A DNA stretch of 5,109 nt. Origin: a bacterium (lineage in GTDB: Bacteria > B130-G9). Shown here piece after piece: positions 1 through 5,109 of this stretch (its first letter is position 1; each line of letters opens with the position of its first letter). The stretch lies in contig JAGHCW010000165.1 in assembly GCA_021160245.1 (NCBI GenBank), forward strand, positions 1 through 5,109, read 5' to 3'. The position numbers and the translations under genes are program-made. The notes beneath the pieces were generated by a model, which saw nothing but the letters and a program-made list of their open reading frames with translations, searched no databases and was not told where the DNA came from.

Positions 1-1
1 C

Positions 2-3000
2 CTCGCCAGGTCCGAGCGTCTTAACGAGGCTTCCACGCGAGCATGGAATCGGCTCCAAGGGGCATGGGAAGGATTCAAGGACGCCATGGATGCCCTGCCC
101 GAATCCGATGCCGGCACAAGCCTTACCCGCGAAAAGTGGCTCTTGATCCTTTTCCAGGAACTCGGGTACGGCCGCCTGACTACCCGCAAGGCCCATGAGA
201 TCGAAGGAAAGACCTATCCGGTCAGCCACGAGTGGCAGAACACTCCCATTCATCTGGTCAGCTTTCGCCAGGACCTCGACAAGCGCACGCCCGGCCGAGC
301 TGGTGCCGCCCGCGTCAGTCCCCACAGTCTTGTGCAAGAGTTTCTCAACCGCTCCGACGACCACCTCTGGGGCTTTGTTTCCAACGGCCTGAACCTGCGC
401 CTCTTGCGAGACAATGTTTCACTCACCCGCCAGGCTTACGTTGAGTTTGATCTCCAGGCCATGATGGACTCGGAGGCCTACAGCGACTTTTTCCTGCTCT
501 ACCTGTTGTGCCACCAGTCCCGCGTCGAGGTTCCCGAAGGCAAAGGTCCTGCGCACTGCTGGTTGGAAAAGTGGTACAACACCGCCGCCCAGCAAGGCGT
601 CCGCGCCCTCGAACAATTGCGCGACGGCGTACAAAGGTCCATTGAAGCGCTGGGCGGTGGGTTTCTGGCCTTTCCCGGCAACACCGCACTGCGCGAGAAA
701 CTCCGCACCGGAGCACTCAGTACACAGGACTATTACCGCCAGGTTCTCCGCCAGGTCTACCGGCTTCTGTTCCTGTTCGTAGCCGAGGATCGGGAACTAC
801 TGTCTGACCCAAACTCGCCGCCCGGGGCACGTAAACTCTATCTCGATCATTACTCGACTCAGCGTTTGCGATCCCTTGCCGGGAAAACACGCGGCACACG
901 TCATCCCGACCTCTGGCGCGCCCTGCGGCTCGTTCTCGAAAAGCTCCACCGCGGTTGTCCGCAACTGGCTCTCCCGGCCCTGGGAAGCTACCTGTTCTCA
1001 GTTGAAGCGACCAGGGACCTGAATGATCAGGACATCGCCAACAAAGACCTGCTCAAGGCCGTCCGCGCTCTTGCCTTTACCGTGGATCGTAATGTCCTGC
1101 GGCCGGTCAATTACCGAAACCTCGGCCCGGAGGAACTCGGCAGCGTGTACGAGTCGCTGCTGGAGATGCATCCGACCATCCACATAGAGGCCACGAATCC
1201 CGAGGATCGCTTTCGCCTCACCGTCGCTGCCGGGTCCGAGCGCAAGACCACCGGCAGCTACTATACGCCCACGAGCCTTGTCAATTGCCTGCTCGACTCA
1301 GCCCTCGACCCGGTGCTGGATGAAGCTTGCAAGAAGCCCGATCCCGAAAAGGCGGTTCTGGCCCTGAAGGTTTGCGATCCGGCCTGCGGCTCCGGGCATT
1401 TCCTCATCGCCGCCGCACACCGTATCGCTAAGCGTCTGGCGGCCATCCGTTCGGGGGAGGACGAACCTGCGCCCGAGCACTACCAGCACGCCCTGCGCGA
1501 TGTGATCGGCCATTGCATTTACGGTGTGGATATCAATCCCATGTCTGTGGAGCTGTGCAAGGTCAGTTTATGGATGGATGCAATGGAGCCGGGCAAGCCG
1601 CTGGCCTTCCTCGACCACCGCATCAAGTGCGGGAACAGCCTGCTCGGCGCTACACCGGCGCTTCTCAAGAAAGGCATTCCCGACAATGCTTTCAAGCCTA
1701 TCGAGGGCGATGACAAGGAATTCTGCAAGGATTACCGAAAGCGAAACAAGGAGGAAAGACGAGGAAGCCGTTCGCTTTTTGCCCCTGATGGAATGCCATG
1801 GGAACAACTGGGCGACCTTGGGCCCGCCCTCATGGAAATCGACGCCTTTGACGATTCCACCCTGGATGGCCTGCAACGTAAAGAGGAGGCCTATTCCCAA
1901 TTCATCCGCTCGAGCGGATATCTCTTCGGAAAACTCCTTTACGATGCCTGGTGCGCCGCTTTTGTATGGAGAAAGCGCCATTCCGGTGAGCTGCCTTACC
2001 CCATCACCCAGGAAATACTCGACCGGATAAGGCGTAATCCTCATAGCTGCCCCCCCTGGATGCGCGAGGAAATCATCCGCCTGTCGCAAGAATATCAGTT
2101 CTTCCATTGGCACCTGGAATTTCCGGATGTGTTCAAACCGAAAGCCGGAGATGAAATTGCAGAGGATGAGGTAACCGGCTGGTCCGGCGGGTTCGACTGC
2201 GTGCTCGGGAATCCGCCGTGGGAGCGGATCAAACTCCAGGGGAAGGAATGGTTCGCAACAAAATCCAAAGAAGTTATGAACGCGCCGAATGCAGCATTTC
2301 GAAAGAAGGCAATTGCGAAGATTAAAGCCAATGATCCGATTCTCTATGATGAATTCCGCGCAGCAGCTAGACGAGCAGAGGCCCAATCACATCTAGTACG
2401 CAATGGAGGGAGATTCAGATTATGTGCTCGAGGTGATCTGAATACCTATAGCCTGTTTGCCGAGATATTCACCCAATCAATAGGAGGCTTAGGTTTTGCC
2501 GCCATTATAGTACCAACGGGCATCGCGACTGATGACTCAAACAGCAATTTTTTTGGATATCTAATACAGCAGAAACGTCTGGTCAGTCTTTTTGACTTCG
2601 AAAATCGTGAACGTATTTTATTTCCAGAAGTGTATTACCGCATGCGCTTCTGTCTTCTCACTGTTTGCGGAATTGCAAGATCTTGGGACGAACCATTGTT
2701 TTCTTTCTTTGCTTTGAACATCGACGATCTCGTCATTCCAGGTCAAGTGTTTAGTCTCTCGAAAGATGTTATCAATTTGATTAACCCAAACAGTAAAACG
2801 TGTCCAATTTTTCGCTCAGAAAAGGATGCGGAACTCACTAAGCAGATATACCGCCGCGTACCCGTCCTTGTCAAAGAAGACCGTGACGGCCAGGCCGAGC
2901 AAAACCCTTGGGCTATTAAATTCAAAAGCATGTTTCACATGACAAATGACTCCGAGCTCTTTATGGCGCAAAACTTCTTCGACGAAAGCTGGATACCGAA

Positions 3001-4534
3001 AGGGAATATATATGCGAAAGGCGAACAGGAGTATTTTCCCCTATACGAAGGGCGTATGATCGATAACTATGATCACCGCCTTGCTTCCACACGAATTAAG
3101 GATATCAATCTCCAGCGTTCGGGGGAATCGGTTATTTTGACTTCCTTTGAAAAAGACAACCCTGATTGCATCGCGAAACCACGATACTGGGTATCTTCCG
3201 CCAGTATCAAAAACGCTTCTTGGGAAATTTGCGATCAAGGTTGGGTGCTGGGTTGTATGAGCATAACGAGTGCAACGAATGCTCGAACATGTATTGCTTC
3301 AGCCATTCCCCAATCTGGTCTTGGCAATTCTATTATTGGGTTGCTTCCTGAAACCGATGCAAGATATCAATGCTGTCTGCTCGCGCATTTATGCTCCTAC
3401 GCATTTGACTATGTCTGTAAGCAAAAGGTCAGTGGCAATAATTTCAACATGTTCATCATAAAGCAACTTCCGGTTTTTCCTCCATCTATCTTTGATGAGC
3501 CATCTCCATGGGATAGACGCAGAACCCTTCTGAAGTGGATTGTTCCAAGAGTTATAGAGCTGTCATACACCGCAAATGATTTGCACGATTTTGCACGTCA
3601 GGTCGGTTACAATGGTGAGCCGTTCCATTGGGATAACAATCGGCGTTTCCTTATCAAGAGTGAATTGGATGCTGCTTTTCTCCACCTTTTTGGTTTAGAC
3701 CGTGAGGGAGCGGAGCATATCCTCGACGCATTTATAATCGTCAGAGACCGCGAAATTAAAGAGTATGGCTCCTTTCGCACCAAGGATACAATTCTCGAAA
3801 TTTACGACGAGATGGCCGAGGTAATGCGGCAGAACACCGCTGCCGTGGCCGCAGGGCGTCAACCTACCGAGCGATACAAGTCGCGTCTCGACCCGCTACC
3901 AGGCCCGCCCATGGACACCGAGGGCAACTTCATCCCTATGGCCCAGTGGGACCGCGCCAATTGGCCTTCCCATATTCACTTGCCCAGGGAGGAGGCGATC
4001 ACGATGCCGGCAGAAGTCCCGCTGGAGGAATTCGCGGCCATGGCCTACCCCGCAACCGAAACCGACAAAGCCATTTGCGCTGCGGCGCTGGCCGCTGTCG
4101 AGCAGTCTCCCGGACTTTCCAGCATGGACCACCTCGATGCCCTTCTGCTGGCCACTCACCCTGACTGGTGCAAGACGTTCCTGGATCAAGTCGATCAGAC
4201 GGCATTCTCCGCCATCGTGAACTCTGCCCCCAGTACCCTGTTTGTCAGCGAGGCCCAGTCCATCAGATGGAAAGAGTGCAGGGATTACCTCGAGCAACTA
4301 CAGGCGATCTCCGTGCGCCACGGAGAGAAGAGTCAAGCCATCGGCCTAGGAGCCGGTTCTGCATCTGTCAAGAGCGACCTGCCGGGTGGTGTGGACGAGA
4401 TCGTCGGTTACGCAATCAAGGCCATGAAACGAATCGCGGAACTCCGTAAGGACTTGTCCAAGGTCCCGCAGGACCAGTTGAGGATCATACAAGCCTTCGA
4501 AGAACAGCACAGGCTATATCAGCTTGCCGCATAG
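2..4534 (+). CDS. Giant Eco57I/PglX-type adenine-N6 DNA methyltransferase, 5' end outside window
   Basis: Probably transfers a methyl group from S-adenosylmethionine to adenine N6 in DNA, marking host DNA in a restriction-like defence system. Residues are numbered from the ATG at 86. Visible family motifs are: [13 protein letters not shown] (227-239); [20 protein letters not shown] (342-361); motif X GSYYTP (390-395); SAM-binding motif [10 protein letters not shown] (431-439); VDINP (481-485); catalytic motif IV NPPW (709-712); GDLNTY (783-788); IVPTGIATD (807-816). The presumed target-recognition region follows, with [11 protein letters not shown] (983-993) and [10 protein letters not shown] (1063-1072), then KQLPVFPP (1126-1133) and [12 protein letters not shown] (1193-1204). 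Residues from about 1255 to 1482 form an extra C-terminal tail. No PD-(D/E)XK nuclease triad is evident in the N-terminal part. The frame stays open from 86 back to base 2 with protein-like sequence ([20 protein letters not shown]), so the true start probably lies upstream. AAGGA at 77..81 makes the ATG at 86 a possible but less likely start. The methylase family call is secure. Whether this is PglX, a class 1 DISARM methylase or another system cannot be decided here. Confidence 0.93.
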   Translation, partial: LARSERLNEASTRAWNRLQGAWEGFKDAMDALPESDAGTSLTREKWLLILFQELGYGRLTTRKAHEIEGKTYPVSHEWQNTPIHLVSFRQDLDKRTPGRAGAARVSPHSLVQEFLNRSDDHLWGFVSNGLNLRLLRDNVSLTRQAYVEFDLQAMMDSEAYSDFFLLYLLCHQSRVEVPEGKGPAHCWLEKWYNTAAQQGVRALEQLRDGVQRSIEALGGGFLAFPGNTALREKLRTGALSTQDYYRQVLRQVYRLLFLFVAEDRELLSDPNSPPGARKLYLDHYSTQRLRSLAGKTRGTRHPDLWRALRLVLEKLHRGCPQLALPALGSYLFSVEATRDLNDQDIANKDLLKAVRALAFTVDRNVLRPVNYRNLGPEELGSVYESLLEMHPTIHIEATNPEDRFRLTVAAGSERKTTGSYYTPTSLVNCLLDSALDPVLDEACKKPDPEKAVLALKVCDPACGSGHFLIAAAHRIAKRLAAIRSGEDEPAPEHYQHALRDVIGHCIYGVDINPMSVELCKVSLWMDAMEPGKPLAFLDHRIKCGNSLLGATPALLKKGIPDNAFKPIEGDDKEFCKDYRKRNKEERRGSRSLFAPDGMPWEQLGDLGPALMEIDAFDDSTLDGLQRKEEAYSQFIRSSGYLFGKLLYDAWCAAFVWRKRHSGELPYPITQEILDRIRRNPHSCPPWMREEIIRLSQEYQFFHWHLEFPDVFKPKAGDEIAEDEVTGWSGGFDCVLGNPPWERIKLQGKEWFATKSKEVMNAPNAAFRKKAIAKIKANDPILYDEFRAAARRAEAQSHLVRNGGRFRLCARGDLNTYSLFAEIFTQSIGGLGFAAIIVPTGIATDDSNSNFFGYLIQQKRLVSLFDFENRERILFPEVYYRMRFCLLTVCGIARSWDEPLFSFFALNIDDLVIPGQVFSLSKDVINLINPNSKTCPIFRSEKDAELTKQIYRRVPVLVKEDRDGQAEQNPWAIKFKSMFHMTNDSELFMAQNFFDESWIPKGNIYAKGEQEYFPLYEGRMIDNYDHRLASTRIKDINLQRSGESVILTSFEKDNPDCIAKPRYWVSSASIKNASWEICDQGWVLGCMSITSATNARTCIASAIPQSGLGNSIIGLLPETDARYQCCLLAHLCSYAFDYVCKQKVSGNNFNMFIIKQLPVFPPSIFDEPSPWDRRRTLLKWIVPRVIELSYTANDLHDFARQVGYNGEPFHWDNNRRFLIKSELDAAFLHLFGLDREGAEHILDAFIIVRDREIKEYGSFRTKDTILEIYDEMAEVMRQNTAAVAAGRQPTERYKSRLDPLPGPPMDTEGNFIPMAQWDRANWPSHIHLPREEAITMPAEVPLEEFAAMAYPATETDKAICAAALAAVEQSPGLSSMDHLDALLLATHPDWCKTFLDQVDQTAFSAIVNSAPSTLFVSEAQSIRWKECRDYLEQLQAISVRHGEKSQAIGLGAGSASVKSDLPGGVDEIVGYAIKAMKRIAELRKDLSKVPQDQLRIIQAFEEQHRLYQLAA
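2222..3800 (+). other. A+T-rich segment inside the methylase gene (later motifs plus target-recognition region)
   Basis: Hand counts of 60-base lines give about 67% G+C at 2161-2220, 45% at 2221-2280, 52% at 2341-2400, 38% at 2521-2580, 38% at 3421-3480, 47% at 3721-3780, 50% at 3781-3840 and 67% at 3841-3900. The reading frame is unbroken across it, and A/T-ending codons such as ATA, AGA and TTA become frequent. The left step falls just after catalytic motif NPPW. The right step falls just after the conserved [13 protein letters not shown] segment (from residue 1231). In this enzyme class such a segment holds the DNA-specificity determinants. The pattern fits replacement of that part by recombination, but relaxed selection on composition in a fast-evolving region would look similar. 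Confidence 0.7.
3841..4531 (+). other. C-terminal extension of the methylase (about residues 1252-1482)
   Basis: After the conserved C-terminal methylase segment ([12 protein letters not shown] ... [13 protein letters not shown]), the protein continues for about 230 residues. The sequence runs as a proline-rich linker ([12 protein letters not shown]), a mostly helical stretch starting near T1326 ([18 protein letters not shown]), a Gly/Ser-rich linker ([16 protein letters not shown]), and a charged terminal helix ([16 protein letters not shown] ... [10 protein letters not shown]). Base composition returns to that of the N-terminal half. I recognise no catalytic motif. A docking role for partner subunits is plausible but unproven. 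Confidence 0.55.
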
Positions 4535-4537
4535 GAG
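4533..4537 (+). promoter_or_regulatory. Shine-Dalgarno of the ATPase gene, overlapping the methylase stop codon
   Basis: AGGAG (4533-4537) lies 9 bases before the ATG at 4547 and overlaps the TAG stop at 4532-4534. Ribosomes ending the methylase would therefore be placed at the next start, which fits translational coupling and one transcript. There is no room for a promoter or terminator in the 12-base gap. Confidence 0.75.
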
Positions 4538-4546
4538 ACCGGCAAG

Positions 4547-5109
4547 ATGAACTTGTACAACACATTGAAATTGAAGCCCGTTCGATCCGAACCGGATGTC
4601 TGGGTCAGCCGTCTGATGATTCTCGAACGGATTGCACCTGATCCTGTCGTGATACGGGATATCCCTTTGACGCGCGGGTTGAACATCATCTGGGCCGAAG
4701 AGGCGGAGGACGACAGTCCGTCGGCCGAGATAACAGGACACAGCGCCGGCAAGACAACCTTCTGTCGATTGGTGCGCTATGTCCTGGGAGAGCGGACCTT
4801 TGGCACAAAGGCCGCGATGGAGCTTATTCGCGGGGCGTTCCCGGAAGGTTACGTCGCCGCCGAACTTAACATTCTTGGCCGGCGATGGGTCGTTCGGCGT
4901 CCGTTCGGCAGCGGCAGAATGTCGTACATCAAGGAGGATGCCTCCATCGAGGAACTGCTTGAACAGCGCGGGCGGTCCGTAACTCAGGAGTCATACCCTC
5001 AAGAGCTCGGCCTGGAAAGCCTGTTGGATGAACTTGAGACCGGCGGGAATGTTCAAACAGGAGAAATGATTCAGTGGGCCCATATCCTGGCCTGGTGTAC
5101 GCGGGATCA
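4547..5109 (+). CDS. SMC/RecF-like ABC ATPase, N-terminal part (3' end outside window)
   Basis: The frame is open from ATG 4547 to the right edge without a stop: 187 codons plus two bases. The start is chosen because it is the first ATG after the methylase stop and has AGGAG at good spacing. Residues 20-50 read as the opening strands of an SMC/RecF/DndD-type ATPase head (SRLMILERIAPDPVVIRDIP, then LTRGLNIIWA), as in proteins with the pattern 'iRdi.l..GlNii'. A P-loop follows at residues 63-71 (TGHSAGKTT) and continues into a helix (FCRLVRYVLGE). The first Gly of the usual GxxxxGK[ST] is Thr63 here. The insert between the second strand and the P-loop is acidic and Ser-rich (EEAEDDSPSAE). Walker B, the signature motif and any coiled coil would lie beyond the window. 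It probably hydrolyses ATP in the cytoplasm as a DNA-binding or sensing partner of the methylase; that role is inferred. A RecF-like or DUF2326-type ATPase is an alternative reading. Confidence 0.82.
   Translation, partial: MNLYNTLKLKPVRSEPDVWVSRLMILERIAPDPVVIRDIPLTRGLNIIWAEEAEDDSPSAEITGHSAGKTTFCRLVRYVLGERTFGTKAAMELIRGAFPEGYVAAELNILGRRWVVRRPFGSGRMSYIKEDASIEELLEQRGRSVTQESYPQELGLESLLDELETGGNVQTGEMIQWAHILAWCTRD

Noticed and set aside
1524-2030. 168-codon plus-strand frame in another phase
   Set aside because: It overlaps the VDINP segment and the insertion of the methylase in a different phase. Its composition is low-complexity and no ribosome site or family resemblance is seen.
1568-2386. 272-codon open frame on the minus strand
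   Set aside because: It lies wholly antisense to conserved methylase sequence including NPPW, shows no recognisable motif, and has Cys/Arg-rich composition typical of a shadow frame.
2548-2554. Seven-T run within the methylase gene, considered as a slippage or frameshift site
   Set aside because: It encodes Asn-Phe-Phe in the A+T-rich part and the frame continues intact. There is no downstream stimulatory structure or alternative product to support recoding.
3896-4297. 133-codon minus-strand frame opposite the methylase tail
   Set aside because: It is antisense to a continuous coding frame in a G+C-rich stretch, where long shadow frames are expected. It has no motif.
4535-4546. Terminator or promoter between the two genes
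   Set aside because: Twelve bases is too short for either, and no hairpin followed by a T-run is present.
4514-4752. Minus-strand frames across the methylase-ATPase junction
   Set aside because: They oppose the SD-led ATPase start and its P-loop. The plus-strand reading has a clear family motif and a good ribosome site.

Overview
The window holds two same-strand genes and nothing else I can support. Both run off the window edges. The first (2..4534, about 1510 visible residues) is a very large Eco57I/PglX-type adenine-N6 DNA methyltransferase. The second begins 12 bases later (4547 to the right edge, 187 visible residues) and looks like the N-terminal part of an SMC/RecF-like ABC ATPase with a P-loop. 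The spacing is tight, and the second gene's Shine-Dalgarno sequence sits on the first gene's stop codon. This points to one operon with coupled translation. There are no RNA genes, mobile elements, CRISPR arrays or gene-free stretches; the only intergenic DNA is 4535..4546.

Region by region: 2..about 1150 encodes the N-terminal part of the methylase. It has a 'TNG'-like segment as in type IIG and HsdR nuclease domains, but no visible D...ExK catalytic set. 1253..2221 carries methylase motif X (GSYYTP), motif I (DPACGSG), the VDINP segment, a long insertion, and catalytic motif IV (NPPW). About 2222..3800 carries the later methylase motifs and the presumed target-recognition region. This part is clearly richer in A+T than its flanks: hand-counted 60-base lines give 38-52% G+C here, against 62-68% on both sides. 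3841..4534 returns to high G+C and encodes a C-terminal extension ending in a charged helix. 4547..5109 is the ATPase start.

The organism is a bacterium of moderately high G+C (near 60% outside the A+T-rich segment) that uses Shine-Dalgarno initiation. Taxonomy cannot be fixed from this window. Functionally, a giant methylase without a recognisable nuclease plus an SMC-like ATPase suggests part of a multi-gene anti-phage (restriction-like) locus, in the manner of BREX PglX or the class 1 DISARM methylase, where the effector is a separate subunit. That role is inferred from gene families and layout. The genes that would name the system lie outside the window on both sides.
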